Below are positions 51,779 to 59,653 of a DNA stretch of 64,000 bases, piece after piece. Location of the stretch: positions 1,426,001 to 1,490,000 of the forward strand of contig OZ244796.1 of the NCBI GenBank assembly GCA_965219965.1. Reading direction: 5' to 3'. A program made the position numbers and the translations under genes. The stretch is from G965219965 sp965219965 (GTDB lineage: Bacteria; Pseudomonadota; Alphaproteobacteria; RS24). Every line of letters starts with the position of its first letter. Position 1 is the stretch's first letter. The notes under the pieces are model-generated. The model saw nothing but the letters and a program-made list of their open reading frames with translations. It was not told the DNA's origin and did no database searches.

Positions 51779-52399
51779 ATGACCCAATCATCACTGAAAA
51801 TCATCATTAAACTTGCGGGCCGCGCCCTTTTGCTGGCGGCGGGGGCGGCGTTTCTCTGGGCGGTGTTCTACCTGACGCAGACCCCTTATGGCAAGGATTC
51901 TGGCGCGGATTCGGGGAGGGATTTAGGCGGCAAAAGCGGGGTGGAAAAGCTGATTATCCACCCCGCGCCCAAGCCCGTAGCGGATTTTGTGCTGCCCCAA
52001 GCAGGTGGCGATAAGCGGCTGGCGGCACTGGACGCTTTGGACGGACGGGTGCTGGTGGTGAATTATTGGGCGACATGGTGTGCGCCGTGCCGCAAAGAAA
52101 TGCCAACATTGGCCGCTTTGCAAGCCCGCTATGATAAAACGCAGCTGCAAGTGGTGGCGGTAAGCCTTGACCGTGGCGGCGCGGATAAGCCCCGCGCTTT
52201 TTTGCAAGAAGTCGGGGCGGACGGGTTGACGCATTGGCATGACAGCAAAAGTGTTTCGGCACGGGCTTTGGGCGTTTATGCTTTGCCAACCACGCTGATT
52301 ATTGACGCACAAGGGCGCGAAGTGGCACGGCTTTTGGGCGAGGCCGATTGGGATAGCGTCGCCATGCGGGCAGTGGTGGCAAAATTTTTGCCGCAATAA
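51779..52399 (+). CDS. TlpA-like membrane-anchored thioredoxin
   Basis: 206-residue thiol-disulfide oxidoreductase. An N-terminal hydrophobic segment (about 12-32) anchors or exports it; a Gly/Asp/Ser linker follows. The thioredoxin fold has the active site 'NYWATWCAPCRKEMPTL' (WCAPC), 'VVAVSLDRGGADKP' and the cis-Pro region 'YALPTTLIIDAQG'. Divergent from argH, as in many alphaproteobacteria. No Shine-Dalgarno is seen: the ATG overlaps a perfect TATAAT (51775-51780). Confidence 0.9.
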   Translation: MTQSSLKIIIKLAGRALLLAAGAAFLWAVFYLTQTPYGKDSGADSGRDLGGKSGVEKLIIHPAPKPVADFVLPQAGGDKRLAALDALDGRVLVVNYWATWCAPCRKEMPTLAALQARYDKTQLQVVAVSLDRGGADKPRAFLQEVGADGLTHWHDSKSVSARALGVYALPTTLIIDAQGREVARLLGEADWDSVAMRAVVAKFLPQ

Positions 52400-52412
52400 A
52401 TTGGCGCGTAAA

Positions 52413-53363
52413 TTACAGGCCGAGCTTTTTCAATTCAGTTTCTAATTCTGGCAAAATGGTGAAAAGGTCGCCGACCAAACCATAATCGGCAATTTGAAAA
52501 ATCGGGGCTTCGGCATCTTTGTTAATGGCAACAATGGTTTTGGCTTCTTGTATGCCCGCTAAATGTTGAATCGCCCCCGAAATGCCGACCGCAATATATA
52601 ATTCCGGCGCGACAATTTTTCCCGTCTGGCCAATTTGGCAATCATTGGAAATAAAACCCGCATCAACGGCGGCACGGGACGCGCCAATGGCCGCATTAAG
52701 CGGGTCGGCAATTTTTTCCAATAGGGTGAAATTTTCCGCCGAACCTAAAGCCCGTCCGCCCGCAATAATCACCCGTGCGGAAGTGAGTTCGGGGCGGTCA
52801 AAATTGGACAGCGCATCGCTTATATGTTCGGCCTGTTTGCACGGCGCAGGCGCGGGCAAGGTTTCAATTTCGGCTTTTTGGTCGCCGTTTTCTTTTTGCG
52901 GCGCGGCAGGAAAGGCGGTGGCGCGAATGGTGATAACTTTTTGCGCTTGGGCAGATTGCACCGTTTGCACCGCATTGCCCGCATAAATGGGGCGTTCAAA
53001 ATTATTTTTGTCCAACACGGCGGTGATGTCAGAAATTTGCGCGACGTCTAGCAAGGCGGCAATGCGCGGGGCGATGTTTTTGCCATGCGTGGTGGCGGCG
53101 GCCATAATGGCGGTGTAATTTTCGGCCAATGGCACGACCAAATCGGCGACAGATTCGGCCAATGTGGCGGGTGCCGCATCATCGCAATGCAAGACTTTGC
53201 TAATGGGCGCGAGCGTGGCGGCGTGGTCGGCGGCGGCTTGGGCGTGCGCGCCCGCAATCAGCAAATGCACGGGCGCGCCAAGCTGGGCGGCGGCACTGGC
53301 GGCTTTCAGCGTGGCATCGGCCAAAGCGTCATTATGATATTCGCCAATCAGCAGGGTGGTCAT
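52413..53363 (-). CDS. etfA: electron transfer flavoprotein alpha subunit
   Basis: FAD-carrying subunit that moves electrons from acyl-CoA and other dehydrogenases to ETF:ubiquinone oxidoreductase. 316 residues; the N-terminal domain begins 'TTLLIGEYHNDAL', and the C-terminal FAD domain has 'RVIIAGGRALGSAENFTLLE', 'GASRAAVDAGFISNDCQIGQTG', 'PELYIAVGISGAIQHLAG' and 'IVAINKDAEAPIFQIADYGLVGD' elements. It overlaps etfB by four bases. Confidence 0.97.
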   Translation of the reverse strand: MTTLLIGEYHNDALADATLKAASAAAQLGAPVHLLIAGAHAQAAADHAATLAPISKVLHCDDAAPATLAESVADLVVPLAENYTAIMAAATTHGKNIAPRIAALLDVAQISDITAVLDKNNFERPIYAGNAVQTVQSAQAQKVITIRATAFPAAPQKENGDQKAEIETLPAPAPCKQAEHISDALSNFDRPELTSARVIIAGGRALGSAENFTLLEKIADPLNAAIGASRAAVDAGFISNDCQIGQTGKIVAPELYIAVGISGAIQHLAGIQEAKTIVAINKDAEAPIFQIADYGLVGDLFTILPELETELKKLGL

Positions 53364-54112
53364 TTCAGCACCCCCGCTTCATTTTTTAATTTGTTTACCA
53401 GCTCGGCGGCATTGGCGAGCGTCACCCCGCCCGTGCGCGTGGGCGGCGGGGCGGTTTTGATAATTTGGAGCTGCGGGGTGATGTCCACGCCTAAGGCTTC
53501 GGGGGTGGTTTCTTCTAAAGGCTTTTTCTTGGCTTTCATTATGTTGGGCAAAGAGGCATAGCGCGGCTCATTCAGGCGCAAATCGGCGGTGATAATGGCG
53601 GGCAGGGTCAGCAAAAGGGTTTGCAAGCCGCCATCAATTTCACGAATGACTTGGAGCGTGTCGCCCTGCGGGGTGAGTTTTGAGGCGAATGTGCCTTGCG
53701 GCCAGCCAAGCAAAGCGGCGAGCATTTGGCCCGTTTGATTATGGTCGCCATCAATGGCTTGCTTGCCAAGCAAAATTAAATCGGGCTTTTCATTTTCAGC
53801 CACAGCTTTGAGGGCTTTGGCCACGCCAAGCGGCTCGGCTTCTATATCGGTTTGCACTAAAACAGCGCGGTCCGCCCCCATCGCCATAGCGGTGCGAAGG
53901 GTTTCGGCGCAAGCGGCAGAGCCAAGCGAAACGGCAATAATTTCTTCCGCCACGCCCGCTTCTTTTAAGCGCACGGCTTCTTCTAACGCAATTTCGCAAA
54001 ACGGGTTCATGGACATTTTGACATGCGCCAAATCCACCCCGCTTTGGTCGGGCTTAACGCGGACTTTAATGTTGTAATCCACCACACGTTTGACAGCGAC
54101 AAGAATTTTCAT
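53360..54112 (-). CDS. etfB: electron transfer flavoprotein beta subunit
   Basis: AMP-binding partner of EtfA. 250 residues: 'MKILVAVKRVVDYNIKVRVK', 'KMSMNPFCEIALEEAVRLKE', and the ETF-beta signature region 'LGKQAIDGDHNQTGQMLAALL' then 'GWPQGTFASKL'. It overlaps etfA by four bases and follows the adenosyltransferase gene by one base. Confidence 0.97.
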   Translation of the reverse strand: MKILVAVKRVVDYNIKVRVKPDQSGVDLAHVKMSMNPFCEIALEEAVRLKEAGVAEEIIAVSLGSAACAETLRTAMAMGADRAVLVQTDIEAEPLGVAKALKAVAENEKPDLILLGKQAIDGDHNQTGQMLAALLGWPQGTFASKLTPQGDTLQVIREIDGGLQTLLLTLPAIITADLRLNEPRYASLPNIMKAKKKPLEETTPEALGVDITPQLQIIKTAPPPTRTGGVTLANAAELVNKLKNEAGVLK

Positions 54113-54113
54113 T

Positions 54114-54695
54114 TTAACGCCCTTCCTTTTGGTTCAGCCCCGCCACCCATAACATATCGGCTTTGGCCAAATGATTGGCATGGCGGGCGGCCACAAAAAG
54201 CAAATCACTGGCGCGATTGGCATATTTTAACGCTTCCGCACTGGGCGCATCGCCTGTTTGGGTCATGGCCACCATATCGCGCTCAGCACGGCGCATAATG
54301 GTGCGGGCTAAATGCAGACTGGCGGCCACAGCCGTGCCAGCAGGCAATATAAAGGAATCAAGCGGGGCAAGGGCGGCATTGAGTTGGTCAATTTCTTTTT
54401 CTAAACGGGCGGTTTGCTCAGGGCGGATACGCAAGGCTTTTGTTTCTTTATCATTGGGCGGCGTGGCCAAATCCGCGCCAAGGTCAAAGAGGTCATTTTG
54501 CAGACGGGCTAAAATTTCATCAAGGGTCGGGTCGTCTTTTATATGGGCGCGGGCGAGACCAATGGCGGCATTGGCTTCGTCAACCGCACCATAGGCGATA
54601 ATGCGCAGGTCAGATTTTTGCCGCCGCGTGCCATCGGCCAAAGCGGTGCTGCCATCATCGCCGCTACGGGTGTAAATTTTATTGAGCTTAATCAT
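54114..54695 (-). CDS. PduO-type cob(I)alamin adenosyltransferase
   Basis: Makes adenosylcobalamin from cob(I)alamin and ATP. 193 residues: ATP-binding N-terminus 'NKIYTRSGDDGSTALADG', 'AYGAVDEANAAIGLAR', 'LQNDLFDLGADLATP' and the C-terminal 'RTIMRRAERDMVAM', 'YANRASDLLFVAARHAN'. The presence of cobT at 62285-64000 suggests cobalamin metabolism in this organism. It overlaps the HIG1 gene by four bases and precedes etfB by one base. Confidence 0.93.
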   Translation of the reverse strand: MIKLNKIYTRSGDDGSTALADGTRRQKSDLRIIAYGAVDEANAAIGLARAHIKDDPTLDEILARLQNDLFDLGADLATPPNDKETKALRIRPEQTARLEKEIDQLNAALAPLDSFILPAGTAVAASLHLARTIMRRAERDMVAMTQTGDAPSAEALKYANRASDLLFVAARHANHLAKADMLWVAGLNQKEGR

Positions 54696-54877
54696 TGCAC
54701 AAAATAAAAACTGGCAAATAAAACCACAATAACAGCAAATTGCAAACCCACGCGCCAGCGCATGAGCTTTTGCGACAGGCCAGGATTTTTGCCGCGCATC
54801 ATATTCACCAAGCCCGCCAGTAAAACCAGCGACACAGCAATTAAAGCAATGGGGATAAAATAATTAAGATAAGCCAT
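54692..54877 (-). CDS. twin transmembrane helix small protein (HIG1 domain)
   Basis: 61 residues from 'MAYLNYFIPIALIAV' (ATG 54877; a TTG six codons upstream is less likely). Two hydrophobic helices (about 5-27 and 42-60) flank a basic loop 'MRGKNPGLSQKLMRWRVGLQ', the HIG1 pattern. Mitochondrial relatives associate with cytochrome c oxidase; the bacterial role is unclear. Its overlap with the adenosyltransferase and proximity to etfBA is a frequent arrangement in alphaproteobacteria. Confidence 0.88.
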   Translation of the reverse strand: MAYLNYFIPIALIAVSLVLLAGLVNMMRGKNPGLSQKLMRWRVGLQFAVIVVLFASFYFVQ

Positions 54878-54916
54878 GGGGCTTTCATAAAGCAAGGGGC
54901 GGGGTTTTTCAAAGAT

Positions 54917-55831
54917 TTATTTTGCGATTTCGGGCATTGGCGGAAGCACGGCCAGCACATTTTGCGGCGTTGCGCCCATTTGCCGCCAATGGGCAAAGCC
55001 CGCATCGCCCGCTTGTTTGGACAAACGCCGCCCCGCCTCATTGCGTATCAAAGCATGGTGGAAATAAGCCGGTTCGGGCAGTTCTAACAGCACTTGCAAA
55101 ATGCGGTGAATATGGGTGGCAGCAAATAAATCCATGCCGCGCACCACGAGGTTTATATTTTGGGCGGCATCATCAACCACCACGCTTAAATGATAGCTGG
55201 TCGGAATATCTTTGCGGGCAATGATAACATCGCCATAAAGGGTTGGGTCAATTTTTATTTTCGCGCCCGTGCTTAGCTCGGTAAAAGTGAGCGCGGCTTT
55301 ATTTTTTTCTTCCGCCAAAGCATGCGCCTTTTGCATATTGAGCCGCCATGCGTGGTCGCGCTCTTCCCACATCAGGCGGTTATGGGTGTCGGCGGGCGTG
55401 TCGCGGTAAAGGCCGGGATAAATGGGCGCACCATCAGGATCTATCGGCCAGTGCCGCATGCCGCCGCTTGTGGTTTCAATATGATTGCGAATATCTTGGC
55501 GCGTCGCCCAACACGGATAGACCACGCCCATATCGCGCAATTTTTGCAAAGCGTTTTTGTAAATATCAAAACGGGTGGACTGCATTAAAACTTCCGTGTC
55601 CCATTCAATGCCGAGCCATTGCAAATCTTCATAAATGGCCGTGATAAATTCCTCCCGCCGTCTGCCCAAATCAATATCTTCAATGCGTAAGAAAAACTGC
55701 CCCTCGCGTGCGCCTTTTTTGCCGCCTGATAAATGCTGGCCAACCAAAGCCGAATAGGCATGGCCAAGATGCAAACGCCCATTGGGGCTAGGCGCGAAGC
55801 GGGTGGTGAAGGGTGGGGTGGCAAAAGGCAT
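54917..55831 (-). CDS. gluQ: glutamyl-Q tRNA(Asp) synthetase
   Basis: Class I synthetase fragment that glutamylates queuosine in tRNA(Asp). 304 residues from 'MPFATPPFTTRFAPSPNGRL' (ATG 55831), with the HIGH-like 'LHLGHAYSAL', 'FFLRIEDIDLGRRREEF' and a KMSKS-like 'RRLSKQAGD'. It lacks the anticodon-binding domain of GltX, as expected. Only one cysteine ('VYPCWATRQDI') remains of the C-x-C zinc site of E. coli GluQ. The frame extends 50 codons upstream into the divergent HNH gene; those codons are not used. Confidence 0.9.
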   Translation of the reverse strand: MPFATPPFTTRFAPSPNGRLHLGHAYSALVGQHLSGGKKGAREGQFFLRIEDIDLGRRREEFITAIYEDLQWLGIEWDTEVLMQSTRFDIYKNALQKLRDMGVVYPCWATRQDIRNHIETTSGGMRHWPIDPDGAPIYPGLYRDTPADTHNRLMWEERDHAWRLNMQKAHALAEEKNKAALTFTELSTGAKIKIDPTLYGDVIIARKDIPTSYHLSVVVDDAAQNINLVVRGMDLFAATHIHRILQVLLELPEPAYFHHALIRNEAGRRLSKQAGDAGFAHWRQMGATPQNVLAVLPPMPEIAK

Positions 55832-55904
55832 GGGCGGGACGATAACATGAAAACCATTGACGGCGTATAATTTTTGGGCTTTACATGACGCATAGGAGAT
55901 GGAG

Positions 55905-56522
55905 ATGTCGTCGCACAGAACCGAACATATCGCGCACCATGCGGCCAAGTTTTTTGGCCGCGAGGCGGGCCGTTTCCGCAATCCCGAATCCTGCCCCGCT
56001 TTGGTGCTAAACGCCGATTACCGCCCGTTAAGCTATTACCCGCTTTCGCTTTGGGGCTGGCAAGACACACTCAAGGCCGTTTTTTTGGAGCGCGTTAATG
56101 TGGTTTCCGAATATGAAACCGATGTGCGCTCGCCAAGCATAAGGTTGAAACTGCCCAGCGTGGTGTCGCTGAAAAATTATGTGAAACCGCCAAAATATCC
56201 GGCCTTTACGCGCTTTAATTTATTTTTGCGCGATGGGTTTTCGTGCCAGTATTGCGGCGCGAATGATGAGCTAACTTTTGACCATGTCAAGCCGCGCCGT
56301 GTGGGCGGGCGCACCGCATGGGAAAATGTGGTGGCGGCCTGTTCGCCGTGCAATTTGAAAAAAGGCGGGCGGCTGTGCCGCGAAGCGGGCATGTTTCCGA
56401 GAAAAAAACCGCATCGGCCCGATATGTTTGAACTGCATGAAACAGGCCGCCGCTTTCCGCCTAATTATTTGCATGAAAGCTGGCAAGATTATCTTTATTG
56501 GGATAGCGAATTGCAACCGTAA
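55905..56522 (+). CDS. HNH endonuclease family protein
   Basis: 205 residues from the ATG at 55905 (AGGAG six bases upstream). The HNH/zinc module is 'RDGFSCQYCGANDELTFDHV' plus 'PRRVGGRTAWENVVAACSPCN'. Upstream, 'CPALVLNADYRPLSYYPLSL' and 'WQDTLKAVFLERVNVVSEY' mark the widespread chromosomal HNH family (PF14279-like) rather than a restriction enzyme. Function is not established. Divergent from gluQ, convergent with coq7. Confidence 0.88.
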   Translation: MSSHRTEHIAHHAAKFFGREAGRFRNPESCPALVLNADYRPLSYYPLSLWGWQDTLKAVFLERVNVVSEYETDVRSPSIRLKLPSVVSLKNYVKPPKYPAFTRFNLFLRDGFSCQYCGANDELTFDHVKPRRVGGRTAWENVVAACSPCNLKKGGRLCREAGMFPRKKPHRPDMFELHETGRRFPPNYLHESWQDYLYWDSELQP

Positions 56523-56537
56523 GGGCGGGTGCGAGCG

Positions 56538-57065
56538 TCAGATTTTTTCAGAAATTTTTATGGCCGCACGGCACGCTGTTTTAATTGCGCCTGAAAGTAA
56601 TGTGTAAGCGGGTGCGTCTTCGGCACCATGCGCGAGGGCGGTGTGGCGGTGTTCGGCTTCATCGGCGCGAAACTTCGCAATGGTTTTGCAAAGTTCTGGC
56701 TCAACATTATGGGCGGCGAGTTCTTCTAATTGCGCGGCGTAATGGTCGTCAATGACTTCTTCTACAGCCGCCGTGCAAGCCATCGCCGCCTTTTCGCCCA
56801 TCAATGCCGTGACCGCACCGAGCGAAAACCCCGCCGCCGCCCATAGCGGCGCAAAAGCAGTGGGGCGGATTTTGCGCTGTAATAAAAGCGCGTCAAATGT
56901 GTCTAAATGCTCTTGCTCTTGGGCGGCCATGTGGCGAATGAGGTCGGCGGTGGCGCGTTTGCTCGGCACTTTGTCAAACACCGCCGCTTGGCCTTCATAA
57001 ATTTTCACCGCGCCATGCTCGCCCGCATGGTCCACACGTATCATTTGCGCTAAGCGTTTTTGCAT
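56538..57065 (-). CDS. coq7: demethoxyubiquinone hydroxylase Coq7
   Basis: Di-iron monooxygenase for the penultimate ring hydroxylation in ubiquinone synthesis. 175 residues from the ATG at 57065 (GGAG upstream). Ferritin-like ligands: 'IRVDHAGEHGAVKIYEGQ', 'AAQEQEHLDTFDALL', 'AAVEEVIDDHYAAQ' and 'RADEAEHRHTALAHG' with the paired E and ExxH motifs. The start overlaps the end of the upstream DedA-DsbB fusion by 16 bases. Confidence 0.95.
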   Translation of the reverse strand: MQKRLAQMIRVDHAGEHGAVKIYEGQAAVFDKVPSKRATADLIRHMAAQEQEHLDTFDALLLQRKIRPTAFAPLWAAAGFSLGAVTALMGEKAAMACTAAVEEVIDDHYAAQLEELAAHNVEPELCKTIAKFRADEAEHRHTALAHGAEDAPAYTLLSGAIKTACRAAIKISEKI

Positions 57066-58060
57066 TTTACTTTTCTCCAAAATGGATAGCTGGCCAGCCC
57101 CGCCAGCCCCAAACTCGCCAGCGCATTATAACCCGCCAGCGACAAGCCGAAAAGCCGCCATGGTGCTTGGTCGCAAGGCGGGGCGGCAGGGTTTTGCAAC
57201 GCCGCTTGCAAGGCGGTGACGGATGCGGTGTTGTCTGCGCCTATTGCGCCCGCACAAGATGCAGGCCCGACCCAAAATTGCCATTCAATGCCGGCATGGT
57301 AAATGCCCAAGCCCGCGCTGATGAGATACAGCACGGCCAGCGTAGCCAGCCCGATATAGGCGGCGCAGCTTTTGTCGCGCCAAGCCATATATATAATGAC
57401 AGGCGTAAGCGCGAGGGCGGCGTAATAAGGCAGGCGTTGGTCAAGGCAAAGCGGGCAGGGCGCAAGCCCGCCAATATGCTCAAAGGCCAAAGCGGCCAGC
57501 AGCACGCCCGCCGTGCCAGCGAGCAAAAGCGTGGCGAGATTTTGCGGGCGGGCGAGAATTTTGCGCGGGTCGGTGGTGACAACCAACACCACGCCGTAAA
57601 AACGCACAGCCCGCCCCGCCAAACAAGCGGCGAGAAATATCATCGGGTGCAAACCAACCACGCCACTGGCAATGGTCGCAATTTTGAACGGAATAAAACT
57701 GACCGCGCTGATAACGACCACCCAAAAACCCCAATCATCATAAAAGAGTTGGAATTTTTCAAACCCCGCCGCCGCCTGATAAGCGTTAATGATGGGCTGG
57801 CCGAGCAGGTCAAACAACGCATAGCCAATCATGTAACCCAGCACCGCGCCCAGCACCGAAGCCAGCGTGCAAATAAAAGCCAGCCGCCAACGGCGCGTGC
57901 GGTCGGCCAGTGCCATAGGCGCGAGCATCACATCGGGCGGCACGAGGAAAAACGAGCTTTCGCAAAAAGACACCAGCGCGAGGGCGGGCGTGGCATAGCG
58001 ATGCGTGGCCAGTGCGCGGGTGCGGTTTTTAAGAGCGTGCCAAAGTGGTCGGTTTTTCAT
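57050..58060 (-). CDS. fusion of DedA/YqaA-type membrane protein and DsbB
   Basis: 336 residues in one uninterrupted frame. Residues 1-~165 are a YqaA/VTT protein ('ALALVSFCESSFFLVPPDVML', 'GAVLGYMIGYALFDLLGQP', 'FIPFKIATIASGVVGLHP', 'LAACLAGRAVRFYGVVLVV'), lacking the usual final helix. Residues ~175-336 are a complete DsbB: 'IGGLAPCPLCLDQRLPYYAA' with the quinone-linked CxxC, a second pair in 'WVGPASCAGA' and 'APPCDQAPWRLFGLSLAGYN'. In related genomes these are usually neighbouring separate genes ahead of coq7. A TTG three codons upstream is an alternative start; the ATG at 58060 has GGGGC before it. Confidence 0.88.
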   Translation of the reverse strand: MKNRPLWHALKNRTRALATHRYATPALALVSFCESSFFLVPPDVMLAPMALADRTRRWRLAFICTLASVLGAVLGYMIGYALFDLLGQPIINAYQAAAGFEKFQLFYDDWGFWVVVISAVSFIPFKIATIASGVVGLHPMIFLAACLAGRAVRFYGVVLVVTTDPRKILARPQNLATLLLAGTAGVLLAALAFEHIGGLAPCPLCLDQRLPYYAALALTPVIIYMAWRDKSCAAYIGLATLAVLYLISAGLGIYHAGIEWQFWVGPASCAGAIGADNTASVTALQAALQNPAAPPCDQAPWRLFGLSLAGYNALASLGLAGLASYPFWRKVKCKNA

Positions 58061-58191
58061 AAGCCCCAAAATGGGCTAAAGCGGCGGCAAATGCAAAGGG
58101 TTTGTGTGCGGGGCGGGGTGGCGGCGAAGAGGGGACGAATTTTCTTGTCGCCCCGCTTGCGCCGCTTTATATTGCGCGGGCTATTTCCAAT

Positions 58192-58278
58192 GCCCTCGTG
58201 GCGGAATTGGTAGACGCGACGGATTCAAAATCCGTTGCCTTCACGGGCGTGCCAGTTCGAGTCTGGCCGAGGGCACCA
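58192..58278 (+). tRNA. tRNA-Leu (anticodon CAA)
   Basis: 87 bases including an encoded CCA. Acceptor strands GCCCTCG and CGAGGGC pair fully, with discriminator A. The anticodon stem ACGGA/TCCGT encloses TTCAAAA, giving CAA. A long variable arm (TGCCTTCACGGGCGTG region) and T-loop GTTCGAGTC fit a class II leucine tRNA. Confidence 0.96.
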
Positions 58279-58294
58279 TTGGGAGAGAGAGGCG

Positions 58295-58645
58295 ATGCTC
58301 AAAGTTTATGGTTTGAAAAATTGCGATACGTGTCGCAAGGCGCGTAAGTGGTTGGCGGCGCAGAAAATCGCGCATGAATTTTTAGATGTCCGCGCCGATG
58401 GGTTTTCTAAGGCGGATGTCAAACGCTGGCTGGCGGCACATGGGGCAGATGTGGTGCTGAATAAGCGCGGCACAAGCTGGCGGGCTTTGCCGCAAGCCGA
58501 TAAAGAAAATTTAACCGCCGCCAAAGCCGCCACGCTGGCCATGCAGAACCCGACACTGGTCAAGCGACCCGTTTTTGTCGCGGGTAAAAATTTCGTGGCC
58601 ATTGGTTTTTCCGCCGATGTGCAGGCCGCGCTTAAACGGCTTTAG
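58295..58645 (+). CDS. ArsC/Spx/MgsR (YffB-like) family protein
   Basis: 116 residues from 'MLKVYGLKNCDTCRKARKWL' (ATG 58295, GAGAGAGG upstream). Thioredoxin-like fold with a CDTC motif near residues 10-13 and 'RGTSWRALP', 'PTLVKRPVFV' downstream. This set resembles YffB/Spx relatives more than true arsenate reductases, so arsenate reduction should not be assumed. It starts 17 bases after tRNA-Leu. The 3' end overlaps the convergent TusA-like gene by 14 bases. Confidence 0.88.
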   Translation: MLKVYGLKNCDTCRKARKWLAAQKIAHEFLDVRADGFSKADVKRWLAAHGADVVLNKRGTSWRALPQADKENLTAAKAATLAMQNPTLVKRPVFVAGKNFVAIGFSADVQAALKRL

Positions 58646-58880
58646 CTTCAATCACAAAAATCAATAAATCATTTTGCGTTTCTTGGGCAATGAGGCGGTG
58701 GCCAGATTGCTGGCAAAAATGCGGCAGGTCAATGGCCGTCATCGGGTCGGTGGCGTGAATTTCCAGCCGCGCTTTGGCGGGCAGAGTGGCGAGCATACGC
58801 TGTGCGCGCAAAACGGGCAAAGGGCAAGCCAAACCCTTTGCGTCACAAAAATGGGCGGCGCGGGGCGGCGGGCTATTCAT
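58632..58880 (-). CDS. TusA-type sulfurtransferase family protein
   Basis: 82 residues with the family motif 'FCDAKGLACPLPVLRAQRML'; the Cys in CPLPV is the persulfide carrier in TusA (tRNA 2-thiouridine relay). 'DPMTAIDLPHFCQQSGHRL' follows. In E. coli TusA works with TusBCDE, none of which are adjacent, so its acceptor is unclear. It overlaps the cytochrome gene upstream by eight bases. Confidence 0.9.
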   Translation of the reverse strand: MNSPPPRAAHFCDAKGLACPLPVLRAQRMLATLPAKARLEIHATDPMTAIDLPHFCQQSGHRLIAQETQNDLLIFVIEAKAV

Positions 58881-59286
58881 TTTGGGCGGCAGTGAATTGC
58901 GCCAAATAGGCGAGCAGGTCGGCGCGGTCGGTGGGTTTTTTCAGGCCAACAAAAACCATGCGCGTGCCTTTCACCAGCCCGCGTGGTTTGGTGAGGTATG
59001 TGTCCAACAATTCGGGCGTCCAAATCGGCTGGTCGGCGGCAAAGGCCAGCATGGCTTTGGAATATTTGTAATTCGGCACGGTGGCGATTTTGCCGCCAAT
59101 AATGTTGTTCAAAGGCGGGCCGACCAGCGACCGCGCCTTGTCGCCAATCATGTGGCAGGCACGGCATTTTTTGAACAATATCGCGCCCCGCGCCGCATCG
59201 CCCATTTCGTCCGCATGGCTGGGTGCGGCCAACAGGCTGGCCAGCATGGATAGGGTCAAAACCGCAAAATAAAAACGCAAGCCCAT
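58873..59286 (-). CDS. class I c-type cytochrome
   Basis: 137 residues from the ATG at 59286, with AAGGAG six bases upstream. The signal peptide ends near 'APSHADE'. One haem site 'KKCRACHMIGD' (CxxCH), 'VGPPLNNIIGGKI', 'YSKAMLAFA', and the probable axial Met in 'GTRMVFVGLKKPTDRADLLAYL' context (GTRMxF). It resembles the soluble or periplasmic cytochrome c2/c550 group. An inverted repeat lies about 80 bases upstream. Confidence 0.93.
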   Translation of the reverse strand: MGLRFYFAVLTLSMLASLLAAPSHADEMGDAARGAILFKKCRACHMIGDKARSLVGPPLNNIIGGKIATVPNYKYSKAMLAFAADQPIWTPELLDTYLTKPRGLVKGTRMVFVGLKKPTDRADLLAYLAQFTAAQNE

Positions 59287-59364
59287 CACATCTCCTTATG
59301 GCTTCTTACATAAGCCAAACCCCGCGCCTTGCCAAGCATAAGCCGCGCCAGAAATGGGTGCAGT

Positions 59365-59387
59365 GCATTGATAATACAAATCAATGC
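59365..59387. promoter_or_regulatory. 8-bp inverted repeat, possible operator
   Basis: GCATTGAT (59365-59372) and ATCAATGC (59380-59387) are perfect complements around a seven-base AT-rich spacer. The geometry suits a dimeric repressor. It lies between the divergent cytochrome gene and the structured-element region; no regulator gene is adjacent. Confidence 0.4.
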
Positions 59388-59450
59388 GATTGGTGGTGGC
59401 GAAAAGGGGGAGTAGCAAAAAACGGGCGGCGTTTTAGGGTGCGCTTTTAA

Positions 59451-59533
59451 GGCTGGGAGTCTGCCGAATAAAATAGCGGTGCGCCGCAAATAAGGCAGAC
59501 ACGAACTCTGTCCGTGTAACTAAGCTCCCGGCC
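59451..59533 (+). ncRNA. structured element, copy 1
   Basis: P1: GGCTGGGAG (59451-59459) with CTCCCGGCC (59525-59533), nine pairs. P2: TCTGCC (59460-59465) with GGCAGA (59494-59499). P3 inside P2: GCGG (59476-59479) with CCGC (59484-59487). P4: CACG (59500-59503) with CGTG (59513-59516). Internal-loop bases GAATAnAATAG and AAATAAGG are identical in copy 2. Strand is taken from the downstream gene; the reverse strand would also fold. Confidence 0.6.
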
Positions 59534-59653
59534 ACCTGCTTGCTTTACTTTAAGTCTTATCTTTCCTATTATCGCAGATGGCGCAGTGTGTTGCTGCGCT
59601 GGGGTTTAGTTACCTCTGACGATTAGCGGATTGTTCCTATCCGTAAGTGTGGA

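Noticed and set aside
55905..56522. Restriction enzyme partner of the methyltransferase
   Set aside because: It belongs to a widespread chromosomal HNH family in a housekeeping context and is 33 kb from the methyltransferase.
57167..58213. Plus-strand frame of 348 codons opposite the DedA-DsbB gene
   Set aside because: Highly basic His/Arg/Gln-rich composition typical of antisense of a membrane protein gene; it runs into tRNA-Leu.
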